DNA of 64,000 bases from Clostridiales bacterium DTU070. Its GTDB lineage: Bacteria > Bacillota > Clostridia > DSM-8532. Every line of letters begins with the position of its first letter. Position 1 is the stretch's first letter. The stretch lies in contig LFSH01000034.1 of the NCBI GenBank assembly GCA_001513105.1, positions 25,866 through 89,865 of the forward strand, given 5' to 3'. The notes beneath the pieces are model-generated. The model saw nothing but the letters and a program-made list of their open reading frames with translations. It did no database searches and was not told the DNA's origin. Of the stretch, positions 24,226 to 34,037 are shown one piece after another. The position numbers and the translations under genes were made by a program.

Positions 24226-27200
24226 ATGCCAAAAAGAACGGATATCAGGAAAATTCTGATCATCGGCTCGGGGCCGATTATCATTGGGCAGGCCTGCGAA
24301 TTTGACTATTCAGGCACCCAGGCCTGTAAAGCTCTAAGGAAACTTGGTTACGAAATTGTACTTGTAAATTCAAATCCAGCAACAATTATGACAGATCCCG
24401 GAATCGCAGATGCGACATATATTGAGCCTTTAAACCTTGAAAGATTAACCCAGATTATTGATAAAGAACGTCCCGATGCACTTCTTCCGAACCTTGGCGG
24501 TCAGTCCGCCCTGAATCTTTGCTCAGAACTTGCAAAAGCAGGAATTCTTGAAAAATACAATGTCCAGGTTTTAGGTGTAAAAGTTGATGCAATAGAGCGC
24601 GGAGAAGACAGGATTGCCTTCAAGGAAACAATGAACAGGCTGGGAATAGAAACACCGCGCAGCATGCCGGCATACACCGTGGAAGAAGCCGAGAAAATTG
24701 CCCTTGAGCTCGGGTTCCCGGTTGTTGTACGTCCCGCATATACAATGGGCGGTACTGGCGGCGGGCTGGTTTATAACATTGAAGAACTGCGCCAGGTTGC
24801 AAACCGGGGTATCCAGGCAAGCATGGTAGACCAGATACTGGTCGAGGAATCGGTGCTCGGCTGGGAGGAACTTGAGGTTGAAGTGGTACGAGACACGAAA
24901 AACCAGATGATCGCAGTATGCTTCATTGAAAATATAGACTCAATGGGCGTACACACTGGTGACTCGGTCTGTGCCGCCTCAATGCTCACAATAAGCCCGG
25001 AACTTCAGGAGCGTCTTAAGGACTGCGCATTCAGAATTGTTGAGGCAATAGAGGTAATAGGCGGCACCAATGTACAGTTTGCCCATGATCCTGAAACCGA
25101 CAGGGTTGTTATAATTGAAATAAATCCCCGAACATCCCGGTCGTCAGCCCTTGCTTCAAAGGCCACAGGTTTTCCGATTGCTTTTATCTCGGCTATGCTG
25201 TCGGTAGGAATAACCCTTGACGAAATCCCGTACTACAGGGGAGGCACCCTCGATAAATATACACCGTCCGGGGATTATACCGTTGTGAAATTCCCCCGCT
25301 GGGCTTTTGAAAAATTCAAGGGCGCACAGGACAGGCTTGGCACGCAGATGAAGGCTGTCGGCGAAGTAATGAGCATTGGCAAAACCTATAAGGAAGCACT
25401 GCAGAAGGCGGTACGCTCCCTTGAAGTCGGCAGGTACGGCCTGGGTTTTGCAAAGAACTTTAGTGATTTGGATCTCCAGGAGTTACTGGAACTCCTGGTG
25501 GAGCCTTCAAGCGAACGCCAGTTTATTATGTACGAAGCCCTGCGCAAGGGTGCGGATATAGAACAGTTAAGCAGGATAACCCATGTCAAGGAATGGTTTA
25601 TCAGGCAGATGAAAGAACTGGTTGAACTCGAAGAGGAGATACTGAAATTCAGGGGCTCAGCCCTTCCTGATGAGCTTTTGATCAAGGCTAAAAAAGACGG
25701 TTTTGCAGACAGGTATCTTGCAAAGCTCTTAGGCGTCAGCGAGCAGGAAATCCGGAGCCGCCGGGTTAAACTGGGAATTGTCCAGGAGTGGGAGGCAATC
25801 CCTGTAAGCGGCGTTGAAAATGCATGTTATTATTACTCTACGTACAACGGTTCAAAGAACAGTGAAAAGCCCGTTCCAGCATCAGAAGGCAATAAACCGA
25901 AAGTGATGGTATTGGGCGGAGGCCCCAACCGTATAGGTCAGGGAATAGAATTTGATTACTGCTGCGTCCATGCGGCATTTGCCCTCAGGGACATGGGCTA
26001 TGAGACAATAATTGTCAACTGTAACCCTGAAACCGTTTCAACCGATTACGATACATCTGATCGTCTTTATTTCGAGCCTCTTACCGTTGAAGATGTGTTA
26101 AGCATTTATCAGAAAGAAAAACCTATTGGTATTATAATTCAGTTCGGCGGGCAGACCCCTTTGAATATTGCAACCGAACTTTCAAAGGCAGGGGTAAAAA
26201 TCCTGGGTACCACGCCCGAAACTGTTGATATGGCCGAGGACAGGGATCTGTTCAGAAACATGATGGAAAAGCTCGGCATTCCGATGCCCGAATCGGGAAT
26301 GGCCAGCACCCTTGACGAGGCACTGGCGATAGCCGAAAAAATTGGTTATCCGCTTATGGTAAGACCATCCTATGTTCTTGGCGGACGAGGGATGGAAGTG
26401 ATTTATGACCGGGAAATGCTTGAAAAGTATGTTTCCGAAGCTGCAGGCGTTACACCCGACCGTCCCCTGCTGATTGACAAATTCCTTGAAAATGCAATTG
26501 AAGCCGAGGCTGACGCTATAGCTGACGGTTCAAACACTTTTGTACCGGCAGTAATGGAACATATTGAACTGGCCGGTATACATTCGGGAGACTCGGCGTG
26601 TGTAATACCGCCCATTAGCCTGAAACCCGAACATATAGATACCATATCAGAATATACGCGTAAAATAGCGAACGAGCTAAAGGTTGTAGGCCTGATGAAT
26701 ATTCAGTACGCTGTTTATAACGACCGGGTTTACGTGCTTGAAGCAAATCCCCGGGCATCAAGGACGGTACCGCTGGTGTCAAAAGTCTGCAATATATCCA
26801 TGGCATACCTTGCCACCGAAATTATTCTTGCTGTTGAAAAGGGTTCCAGGTCCCCGGTTCTGGATTTGAAAAGGCGGAAAATAACCCATTTTGGTGTTAA
26901 GGAAGCAGTTTTTCCGTTTAACATGTTCCATGAAGTTGACCCGTTGCTGGGACCCGAAATGCGTTCCACCGGCGAGGTCCTGGGTATTGCAAATTCGTTC
27001 GGGCTTGCTTACTTTAAAGCCCAGGAGGCTACACAGGTTCCCCTTCCGACAGAAGGAGCCGTTCTGATGAGCATTGCAGACAAGGACAAGATTTACCTCC
27101 TTGACATAGCCCGCAAATTCTCGGAACTTGACTTTGAGATAATTGCCACCGAAGGCACTTACAATTATCTTACCGAAAACGGAATAAAATGCCGGAAGGT

Positions 27201-27468
27201 AAAGAAAATGTATGAGGGCCGGCCGAATATCGTGGACCTTATTCTCAACGGCGAAATACAGCTTATTGTAAATACGCCGTCGGGAAAACAGAGCCAGTAT
27301 GACGATTCATACATCAGGAAAAGTGCGATAAGATACAACATTCCGTATATAACAACCATGACAGCAGCCCTTGCAAGCGTTAAGGGAATAGCGGCGTATA
27401 GGGTGGATCATGAAACCGAGGACAAGGTAAAATCGCTGCAGAGTTACCATAAAGACATCGGTGACTGA
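24226..27468 (+). CDS. carB: Carbamoyl-phosphate synthase large chain
   Basis: A 1080-residue enzyme that makes carbamoyl phosphate from bicarbonate, ATP and ammonia for pyrimidine and arginine synthesis. The two homologous ATP-grasp halves are evident: ILIIGSGPIIIGQACEFDYSG at the start and VMVLGGGPNRIGQGIEFDY near residue 560. Each half has its own carboxyphosphate or carbamate site, such as INPRTSRSSALASKATG and EANPRASRTVPLVSKV. A C-terminal MGS-like allosteric domain follows (about 940-1080). Length is normal. The small chain carA is not adjacent; instead a PurF homologue follows 28 bases later on the same strand, so the two are probably cotranscribed. Start and ribosome site are clear. 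Confidence 0.97.
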   Translation: MPKRTDIRKILIIGSGPIIIGQACEFDYSGTQACKALRKLGYEIVLVNSNPATIMTDPGIADATYIEPLNLERLTQIIDKERPDALLPNLGGQSALNLCSELAKAGILEKYNVQVLGVKVDAIERGEDRIAFKETMNRLGIETPRSMPAYTVEEAEKIALELGFPVVVRPAYTMGGTGGGLVYNIEELRQVANRGIQASMVDQILVEESVLGWEELEVEVVRDTKNQMIAVCFIENIDSMGVHTGDSVCAASMLTISPELQERLKDCAFRIVEAIEVIGGTNVQFAHDPETDRVVIIEINPRTSRSSALASKATGFPIAFISAMLSVGITLDEIPYYRGGTLDKYTPSGDYTVVKFPRWAFEKFKGAQDRLGTQMKAVGEVMSIGKTYKEALQKAVRSLEVGRYGLGFAKNFSDLDLQELLELLVEPSSERQFIMYEALRKGADIEQLSRITHVKEWFIRQMKELVELEEEILKFRGSALPDELLIKAKKDGFADRYLAKLLGVSEQEIRSRRVKLGIVQEWEAIPVSGVENACYYYSTYNGSKNSEKPVPASEGNKPKVMVLGGGPNRIGQGIEFDYCCVHAAFALRDMGYETIIVNCNPETVSTDYDTSDRLYFEPLTVEDVLSIYQKEKPIGIIIQFGGQTPLNIATELSKAGVKILGTTPETVDMAEDRDLFRNMMEKLGIPMPESGMASTLDEALAIAEKIGYPLMVRPSYVLGGRGMEVIYDREMLEKYVSEAAGVTPDRPLLIDKFLENAIEAEADAIADGSNTFVPAVMEHIELAGIHSGDSACVIPPISLKPEHIDTISEYTRKIANELKVVGLMNIQYAVYNDRVYVLEANPRASRTVPLVSKVCNISMAYLATEIILAVEKGSRSPVLDLKRRKITHFGVKEAVFPFNMFHEVDPLLGPEMRSTGEVLGIANSFGLAYFKAQEATQVPLPTEGAVLMSIADKDKIYLLDIARKFSELDFEIIATEGTYNYLTENGIKCRKVKKMYEGRPNIVDLILNGEIQLIVNTPSGKQSQYDDSYIRKSAIRYNIPYITTMTAALASVKGIAAYRVDHETEDKVKSLQSYHKDIGD

Positions 27469-27496
27469 TGTAATCTGAAAAGGAGAGTGTATTTTC

Positions 27497-28897
27497 TTGG
27501 GAGGAGTATTCGGTGTTGTTTCAAAGAATGACTGCGTACTGGATTTGTATTTCGGTACCGACTACCACTCCCACCTCGGAACAAGCCGGGGGGGAATGGC
27601 CGTTTGGACCGGCAGGTCGTTTTCAAGATCGATACACAATATAGAAAATGTACAGTTCCGTTCAAAGTTTGAAGTGGACCTGTCAGGCATGAGCGGTCAT
27701 ATGGGCATAGGATGCATCAGCGACAACGAACCCCAGCCCCTTCTGGTCCGTTCCCATCTTGGCCACTATGCAATAACAACGGTCGGACGCATTAATAACA
27801 TAGATGATATTGTTGATCACTGTTTCAGGAACAACCTGATCCATTTCCTTGAAATGAGCAGGGGGGAAATCAATCCCACCGAGGTTGTTTCGGCGTTGAT
27901 TGACCAGGAAAGTTCCATTAAGGACGGTATTCTGTATGCCCAGCAGACAATTGACGGTTCATGCACACTGCTTGTTCTGACAGACAAGGGCATTTATGCG
28001 GCAAGGGATCGTTTCGGACGAACCCCTCTCATTGTGGGCAGGAAGGAAGGAGCATATTGCGTTTCGTTTGAATCCTGCGCATTTACAAATCTGGGTTACC
28101 ATCCGTTTTACGAGCTTGGTCCGGGTGAAATAGTGCTTATTACACCGGATGGCATTGAACAGGTTTCGCCGCCCGGAGACAAAATGAAAATATGTTCTTT
28201 CCTGTGGGTTTATTTCGGTTATCCGTCCTCGACCTATGAAGGCGTTAATGTCGAGGTTATGCGTAACAGGAACGGCGCAATAATGGCCCGAAAGGACAAG
28301 GTGGAGGTTGACTTTGTTTCGGGGATACCCGATTCGGGCGTAGCCCATGCGATAGGTTATTCGAATGAAGCCAAAATACCGTATGTGAGGCCGTTTATCA
28401 AGTACAACCCCACATGGTCCAGGAGTTTCATACCCCAGACCCAGGAAGTAAGGCAACTGATTGCTAAAATGAAACTTATGCCCATTATTGACCTGATAAA
28501 AGGGAAAAGGCTTCTGTTCTGCGACGACTCAATAGTACGCGGCACGCAAATGAAGGAAACTGTTCAGTTTTTATACAGTTACAACGCCAGGGAAGTTCAT
28601 ATCCGTTCAGCCTGTCCACCGCTGCTTTTTACATGTAAATACCTTAACTTCTCAAGGGCAAGGTCTGACATGGACCTGGTTGCAAGGCGCGCAATCAGGA
28701 AACTTGAAGGCAAAGACGATGCCAACCTGGAACAGTATTGCGATCACAGGACCGAAAAACACAGGTGCATGGTTGAATACATCGGCAAACAGCTTGGTTT
28801 TACATCATTAAAATACCAAGCCCTTCCCGATATGCTTGACGCGACAGGTCTTCCCCATGAAAAACTGTGTACTTACTGCTGGAACGGCAGGGAGTGA
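27497..28897 (+). CDS. PurF-family amidophosphoribosyltransferase homologue lacking the N-terminal catalytic Cys
   Basis: A 466-residue protein with the full PurF layout: N-terminal Ntn-type glutaminase fold, then a phosphoribosyltransferase domain with the PRPP loop LLFCDDSIVRGTQ. The cysteines typical of the Fe-S form remain (KICSFLW, FTCKYL, LCTYCWNG at the end). PurF normally begins MCGVFG, and the cysteine becomes the N-terminal nucleophile; here the start reads MGGVFG, with glycine in its place. Glutamine hydrolysis by the usual route should therefore be lost, leaving ammonia-dependent or altered activity. Translation starts at TTG with AGGAG about 11 bases before it. It lies 28 bases after carB, and its 3' end overlaps the convergent DUF58 gene by 25 bases. 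Confidence 0.88.
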   Translation: MGGVFGVVSKNDCVLDLYFGTDYHSHLGTSRGGMAVWTGRSFSRSIHNIENVQFRSKFEVDLSGMSGHMGIGCISDNEPQPLLVRSHLGHYAITTVGRINNIDDIVDHCFRNNLIHFLEMSRGEINPTEVVSALIDQESSIKDGILYAQQTIDGSCTLLVLTDKGIYAARDRFGRTPLIVGRKEGAYCVSFESCAFTNLGYHPFYELGPGEIVLITPDGIEQVSPPGDKMKICSFLWVYFGYPSSTYEGVNVEVMRNRNGAIMARKDKVEVDFVSGIPDSGVAHAIGYSNEAKIPYVRPFIKYNPTWSRSFIPQTQEVRQLIAKMKLMPIIDLIKGKRLLFCDDSIVRGTQMKETVQFLYSYNAREVHIRSACPPLLFTCKYLNFSRARSDMDLVARRAIRKLEGKDDANLEQYCDHRTEKHRCMVEYIGKQLGFTSLKYQALPDMLDATGLPHEKLCTYCWNGRE

Positions 28898-30198
28898 TAA
28901 CCTGTTTTCATTGCGATATAACGGTTCACTGCTTCAAGGGTGAACCTGTCCGGGGCGGATTCAAGTACATGAATACCCGACTTTTCAAGAACCGAAAAGG
29001 TGCGATGCCTGTCGTCAACCAGTTTCATTGCAGCGCTTTTGCTGAATATATCCTCGGTTGTAAGAACCTCTTTCTCTGCCATACCATAAAGGGCAGGGTT
29101 TTTTATGCACAAAACCATGACCCTGTGTCTCGGAGCACAAACTTTCCATGAGTTTACTATATCCATGGCATGTTCAAAATTATACGGATCGGTAAACAGC
29201 AATACCAGGCTCTGGCGGTTCTGTTCCCGCTGCAATGTGGTGAAGGCTTTCTGATAGTCGGCATAGTTTTCGGTTGTCTGGATATTGTACATGCTTTCTG
29301 CCAGTCTCTGAAAATGTCCTCTTCCCTTTCCTGCGGCAACTATACGGTTAATTTCGCTGTCAAAGGATATCAGTCCTATATTGTCTCCGTAATTTATAGC
29401 TGTTTCTGCAACAATGAACGCAGCGTTCACCGCATAGTCCAGCTTTGTTATTTCGTTAATCTCCTCGTTCATAACCATGCTTGTATCCATCATAAGGTAA
29501 ACATACTGGTTTCTTTCGGGTTCGTAATGGTTTACATAAATATGCCCGGTTCTTGCGGTCACATTCCAGTTTATGTGCCTGAAATCATCGCCCTGGCTGT
29601 ATTCACGAATGCTTTCAAACTCGGTTCCAACACCGAGGCTTCTTATTTTTCTGAGCCCGGCCAGGAGCCTTTTCTTCTGTACGATTAAAAGATGACTGTT
29701 CCTGAGATCCTTAAGATTCGGATACACCTTAACCTTATCGGCTATTTTAATGGTTTTCGACAGGACGCAAAGCCCAAGGACACCCGTTATCCTTACATGA
29801 AGATCGGGAAAAACGTATTCCCCGCGTTTCGTTGGTTTAACCCTGTAGAATATGTTCCTGTTCCTGCCGGGATTAATCTCGAACTCCAGTACCTCTTTAT
29901 CAACGCCGAAACTTTCAGGCACGCTGTCCCTGAGTTTGGCTTTTAGCCTGTACTTAACGGGGTTTTCTATACATAAACCAATTCTGTTCCATGCAGAAAG
30001 GGAAAGGATTTGATCTATTTCCCTGCGGAACCCGAAATCCCTGATCCTTGGCGACAGGGAAAAATCAACGACAAGAAGTGTAACAAGCAGAAAATTGTAC
30101 GCCAGCAAAGCATACACTCCAATGCCGGGTATGAATGACAAAGCCGCGGGTATGACACCCATTGCAACCAACAGAATAAACCGTTTACTGACAAACAT
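28873..30198 (-). CDS. DUF58 protein (vWA-like), MoxR-associated
   Basis: A 441-residue protein with two N-terminal membrane helices (about residues 7-47). The DUF58 core has the signature GTEFESIREYSQGDDFRHINWNVTAR, and a vWA-like fold follows (YLMMDTSMVM, then LVLLFTDPYN). The MIDAS-type DxSxM residues are present. DUF58 proteins are regularly encoded next to MoxR AAA+ ATPases and are thought to act with them in envelope or protein-complex maturation. It is last in a five-gene operon, 20 bases after the MoxR gene. A specific client is unknown. Confidence 0.9.
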   Translation of the reverse strand: MFVSKRFILLVAMGVIPAALSFIPGIGVYALLAYNFLLVTLLVVDFSLSPRIRDFGFRREIDQILSLSAWNRIGLCIENPVKYRLKAKLRDSVPESFGVDKEVLEFEINPGRNRNIFYRVKPTKRGEYVFPDLHVRITGVLGLCVLSKTIKIADKVKVYPNLKDLRNSHLLIVQKKRLLAGLRKIRSLGVGTEFESIREYSQGDDFRHINWNVTARTGHIYVNHYEPERNQYVYLMMDTSMVMNEEINEITKLDYAVNAAFIVAETAINYGDNIGLISFDSEINRIVAAGKGRGHFQRLAESMYNIQTTENYADYQKAFTTLQREQNRQSLVLLFTDPYNFEHAMDIVNSWKVCAPRHRVMVLCIKNPALYGMAEKEVLTTEDIFSKSAAMKLVDDRHRTFSVLEKSGIHVLESAPDRFTLEAVNRYIAMKTGYHSLPFQQ

Positions 30199-30218
30199 AA
30201 TAACCTCAACCTGCCCTG

Positions 30219-31172
30219 TTATCTTGGTACTGCTACGGTTTTAACAATTCCGTCAAGGATGTCGTCCACCGTGATATTGTCAAGCAGTGTTTCGGGCTTG
30301 ACTATGATCCTGTGCCTGAGGACAGGTTTTATTATCTCAATAACATCTTCGGGAATCACAAAGTCCCTGCCCGAGAATGCCGCGAGAGTTTTTGCGCATT
30401 TCATGACTGCAATGGATGCACGGGAACTTGCCCCTAACAGTACGGCAGGTGAATTTCTTGTTGCAAGTATTATTGAAGTTATATATCGGATTATGTTCTC
30501 ATTTACAAGCACACTGTTGATTTCCCTGTCAATGGATGACCACTCCCCGGGAGTGATAACCGGTTCAACCATATCCGGGTTTATATCCCCGCCTTTTTCA
30601 TTTACCATTTTTAAAAGCAGTTCTTCCTGTTCGGGAGGAAGATGGGTTACCGTCAGCTTCATCAGGAACCTGTCAAGCTGCGCCTCGGGGAGCGGATATG
30701 TTCCTTCAAACTCCAGCGGATTCATAGTTGCCAGTACCATAAAGGGTTTAGGCAGTTCATAGGTTTCACCGTCTATTGTGACATTTCCTTCTTCCATGCA
30801 CTCCAAGAGAGCCGACTGGGTTTTCGGTGTGGCACGGTTTATTTCATCTGCCAGCAATATGTTTGTAAAAACCGGGCCCTTTTTCATATAAAAAGTGCTG
30901 GTTTTTACATCAAATACTTTTGTTCCGGTTACATCGGAAGGCATAAGATCAGGGGTGAACTGTATCCTTGAAAAATCTGCTTCAAGGGTTCTGGCAAGTG
31001 CCCTTGCAGACAGGGTCTTCCCTATTCCCGGCACTCCTTCTATCAGCACATGGCCGCCGGTGAATAATGCTATGGCCAGGTGTTCAAGGAACTCATCCTG
31101 TCCGACTACAACCTTTTTCATTTCCTTCATCAGTATCTCATATTTTTCCTGTATAATCCGGTTAAGTTCCAT
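30219..31172 (-). CDS. MoxR-family AAA+ ATPase
   Basis: A 317-residue ATPase with Walker A GVPGIGKT, Walker B NILLADEINRA, sensor-type ATMNP and the RFLMKL arginine region, all typical of the MoxR group. MoxR proteins act as chaperone-like motors that insert cofactors or remodel partner complexes, usually with a vWA-containing protein. Here the partner is the DUF58 protein 20 bases downstream, and upstream lie DUF4350 and DUF4129 membrane proteins. The function of the whole operon is not established. Confidence 0.95.
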   Translation of the reverse strand: MELNRIIQEKYEILMKEMKKVVVGQDEFLEHLAIALFTGGHVLIEGVPGIGKTLSARALARTLEADFSRIQFTPDLMPSDVTGTKVFDVKTSTFYMKKGPVFTNILLADEINRATPKTQSALLECMEEGNVTIDGETYELPKPFMVLATMNPLEFEGTYPLPEAQLDRFLMKLTVTHLPPEQEELLLKMVNEKGGDINPDMVEPVITPGEWSSIDREINSVLVNENIIRYITSIILATRNSPAVLLGASSRASIAVMKCAKTLAAFSGRDFVIPEDVIEIIKPVLRHRIIVKPETLLDNITVDDILDGIVKTVAVPR

Positions 31173-31179
31173 ATGATTT

Positions 31180-32196
31180 TCATCCCTTTCTCATGATTTG
31201 GCTGCTTTTATTTATCTCATGTTCAAGTTTTTCAAGGCCAAGAACCATCTTTCTGAGTTCATTTCTGCTCAGTTCGCCTTTTCTCAGGTAATACTCGCAT
31301 TCTGCAAGCAATCTCAGGGCTTTATCCCTGTAAGCGCTGTTCATCGACAAATACCTTCCGTATTTACGGGTGAAACTGCCGTAGTAGTTCGACAATACCA
31401 GCGGGTAAGCCTTCATTCTCTGGTAAAGACCTGAAAGTGCCCTGACCACTTCATTTTCAGGCCTCAACACCATTATCCTATCGCTCCGCACCCGCCCGAA
31501 GGGTTTCCAGCCTCTTACTGTAAAAAGCAGAACAGCCAGTACAAGCTGTATTAATACCAGCTGCCCGGCATACCCGATTAAATCCCATATATGCGGTGAC
31601 GGAACCTGCATGAAATGGAAATACTCATTGAACATCACTTTTGGGTTGTTTATCCTGGTAAGCACATTAATAAACGCAACCGCCGCGTCCGATGCGGAAA
31701 TGTTTTCGTTCAGAAAACCGTCGGCGCTGTCCATCACACATACCAGCCCGTTTTCGAGCCAGTACCATGTGGCCGTGATATTCCCGATTGCCGTAACCTC
31801 GTGCCGGCTCATATGCTCAGCGATAAAGTCAAAAATCCACAGGTTGCCTATATTCCTTTCGTCAATAATCAATACGAGTGTATTGCCGTTTCCAAGCCAT
31901 TGTTTCAGAGCCTGTTCCTCCCCGGGTTCATTGAACAGCGCGGGTATTGGACGGTAAGCAACCATTACGGGACTTTCCTTTATAAATTTAGCCGGGTAAT
32001 GATACCGTGAAACCTGAAAACCGCATCTGTCCGCAAGCAGGTATAAAGCCTTAACCCCTGTTTTCTTTGCACTGTATGAAGAAAATTCGGGATAATCACT
32101 CTCATATACTGTTATCGAGTATAAAATAAGCGCTACAAACGCCACAGAGAATATAATCAGCATGGAAAAAAGAACTTTTCTGAGCCTGTTTTTCAT
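31180..32196 (-). CDS. DUF4350 membrane protein
   Basis: A 338-residue protein: an N-terminal membrane helix (about 8-28), a domain with SSYSAKKTGVKALYLLADRCG and LKQWLGNGNTLVLIIDE typical of DUF4350 (Rossmann-like, related to glutamine-amidotransferase folds), a second membrane helix around residues 205-225, and a basic cytoplasmic tail. Its ATG overlaps the stop of the DUF4129 gene by four bases, and the MoxR gene follows seven bases later, so the proteins are probably made together. Biochemical activity unknown. Confidence 0.82.
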   Translation of the reverse strand: MKNRLRKVLFSMLIIFSVAFVALILYSITVYESDYPEFSSYSAKKTGVKALYLLADRCGFQVSRYHYPAKFIKESPVMVAYRPIPALFNEPGEEQALKQWLGNGNTLVLIIDERNIGNLWIFDFIAEHMSRHEVTAIGNITATWYWLENGLVCVMDSADGFLNENISASDAAVAFINVLTRINNPKVMFNEYFHFMQVPSPHIWDLIGYAGQLVLIQLVLAVLLFTVRGWKPFGRVRSDRIMVLRPENEVVRALSGLYQRMKAYPLVLSNYYGSFTRKYGRYLSMNSAYRDKALRLLAECEYYLRKGELSRNELRKMVLGLEKLEHEINKSSQIMRKG

Positions 32197-32861
32197 TCAC
32201 GCTTCTCCTTCTGGTTCATATAAAAATCAAACCATTTGCCGACAACAACTTCATCCACCGCCCTGTTTCCGTAACAGCAGGCGTTGAAAAGCGCAGAAAA
32301 CTCCTGCATTTGCGGGATCAGTTTTTTTTCCTTCTGTCCTATTTCCCGGATATACATACGGTTCGTTTTCCATTTTTCAATCCTGATAATTTTCCTTTTG
32401 TCAAGTTCCAGGAGCAAAGCTATGAAAAGGAACCGCAGAGCTTTTGAATACTCCTTCGAGGATAAATACCCGTAATAGTTCTCCATGGCTTCATCGGGCC
32501 TGTTAAGATATTCATACGCTTCGGGAGCCTGCATCTTCCTGATCCGTCCTGAAAGATACACCTTTTTCACTATAAACCTGACAAGAAAAAACAAAAGTAT
32601 TGCGGCAATCAAAATTAGGAGCACTTTCAGTATGGTCTGAAGCACAGGAACATTTATACCGAAGTCAGGATCTATCCGGATTTGAGGATTGGGCTGTTTG
32701 TACTGCAATAATTCCCTGACCCATTCCTTTATTGCTTCCCAGATGCTGCCCAGAACTTTTACCAGCGGGCTTTTTTCACCCTCATTATGGAACTCGCGCC
32801 TTTTAAGAATCTGTTCAAGTATATCGCGTATCTCCTGTTCACTGACATTATTACTCAGCAT
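32193..32861 (-). CDS. DUF4129 membrane protein
   Basis: A 222-residue protein with a central membrane helix (about residues 75-95) and a C-terminal cytoplasmic domain whose YSKALRFLFIALLLELDKRKII and EFSALFNACCYGN stretches resemble DUF4129. In many bacteria this domain is fused to or next to a transglutaminase-like protein in MoxR/DUF58 operons; no transglutaminase gene is seen here. Its start overlaps the end of the preceding membrane protein gene. Confidence 0.82.
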   Translation of the reverse strand: MLSNNVSEQEIRDILEQILKRREFHNEGEKSPLVKVLGSIWEAIKEWVRELLQYKQPNPQIRIDPDFGINVPVLQTILKVLLILIAAILLFFLVRFIVKKVYLSGRIRKMQAPEAYEYLNRPDEAMENYYGYLSSKEYSKALRFLFIALLLELDKRKIIRIEKWKTNRMYIREIGQKEKKLIPQMQEFSALFNACCYGNRAVDEVVVGKWFDFYMNQKEKRE

Positions 32862-33888
32862 TAGGTGCCTCCGAAAACCAACGTTTGTTCTTTTCCGCCT
32901 CTTCCTGTTTTATTTCCCAAAGGTTCAACTCGATATCAAGACCTTCGCGCTTAACCCTCAGCGTAATATACAGGGCCGTCATTATACATGTCAGCAGCGG
33001 GCGTAATATTTCCGAGAAAAGCTGGGTTACAACCGTACTGATCCTGAACAGTTCTATATCCATATTGCCTGAGAATGTATTGACGATATTGAAGACAAGG
33101 CTTATTACCGTCGGAAACAGCAGAAACATGATATACCCGAAGGTAAAGGACAGGCCGATAATATAAAAGCCATTCCTGCCGAGATCGCCTCCCCTGCCGA
33201 TGCTTGAACCTGCTTTCTGCTGTTCAATGCAGATTGCGGGCAGGAACATCCAGAATCTTCCGTAATAATAACCTACCGCTATCAGAACAAAAAACACAAG
33301 TACCGTTATAATAAGAATGAGCAGGCTCGAAAGAGCCAGGGCAAGCCATGGGGTGTTATAAGTTGATGCTATAAGTCCCACAAGCCCGAATGATATTGCA
33401 AACATTCCTGCAATAAGAATAATATACAAAACGGTGATAACCACACCCTGGATCAGTATGTATAGCATTCTTCCGAGAAATAACGTGCCGAACTGCCTGA
33501 AGCATTCCTTCACTGCCTGTTTTACGGTTTTCTTCTGTTCCAGGACAACATCGGCGTACAGGATTTTGACAATTGACCCTTCCATTACATTCTTTAGCGT
33601 AACAAAGTAAATGACCTGCAGAAGCAATGAACCAAACAGCATTGCATAAAAGGTAATCGCCGAAGAGAATATTTCGTCGGGATTTATTGCCGTAATATCC
33701 AACGGATTTATAAAATTCCAGTATTGTTCTGTAAATACCGGGTTTAAAATGGTTATTACCAGCATCACCGGGATATTGAATATCAGGTTGATTACAAGAA
33801 GACTTTTAAAATGCTTTCTGAACAGAAAAATCCCATAATCCAGGACATCGGCAAAACCCGCTTTCTGCAAAGGCCTTAAGGATACCAT
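32851..33888 (-). CDS. Multi-pass membrane protein, first gene of MoxR/DUF58 operon
   Basis: A 345-residue protein with about six hydrophobic segments separated by short loops, beginning SLRPLQKAGFADVLDYGIFLFRKHFK. This opening and layout resemble the membrane domain found on some glycerophosphodiester phosphodiesterases and related glycerophosphoryl-type membrane proteins, but no catalytic domain is present. The ATG at 33888 is preferred over an upstream TTG. The protein is probably a scaffold or transporter part of the operon; the role is unknown. Confidence 0.75.
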   Translation of the reverse strand: MVSLRPLQKAGFADVLDYGIFLFRKHFKSLLVINLIFNIPVMLVITILNPVFTEQYWNFINPLDITAINPDEIFSSAITFYAMLFGSLLLQVIYFVTLKNVMEGSIVKILYADVVLEQKKTVKQAVKECFRQFGTLFLGRMLYILIQGVVITVLYIILIAGMFAISFGLVGLIASTYNTPWLALALSSLLILIITVLVFFVLIAVGYYYGRFWMFLPAICIEQQKAGSSIGRGGDLGRNGFYIIGLSFTFGYIMFLLFPTVISLVFNIVNTFSGNMDIELFRISTVVTQLFSEILRPLLTCIMTALYITLRVKREGLDIELNLWEIKQEEAEKNKRWFSEAPNAE

Positions 33889-33967
33889 AAAACCACCGTT
33901 TGTAAAATTTCTATCTGTATTATCATATAATACCAATCAGAATCTGTCAAATGACGTAAAACAATTG

Positions 33968-33993
33968 AAAAAAAGGGCGGTTCGCGCCCTTTT
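33968..33993 (-). terminator. Intrinsic terminator after dacF
   Basis: On the minus strand AAAAGGGCG pairs with CGCCCTTTT and runs into a T stretch, 45 bases beyond the carboxypeptidase stop. Confidence 0.85.
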
Positions 33994-34037
33994 ACCGGTG
34001 TTTTTGGGAGTCGGTTGTGCTATACGCTCTTTGTCGT

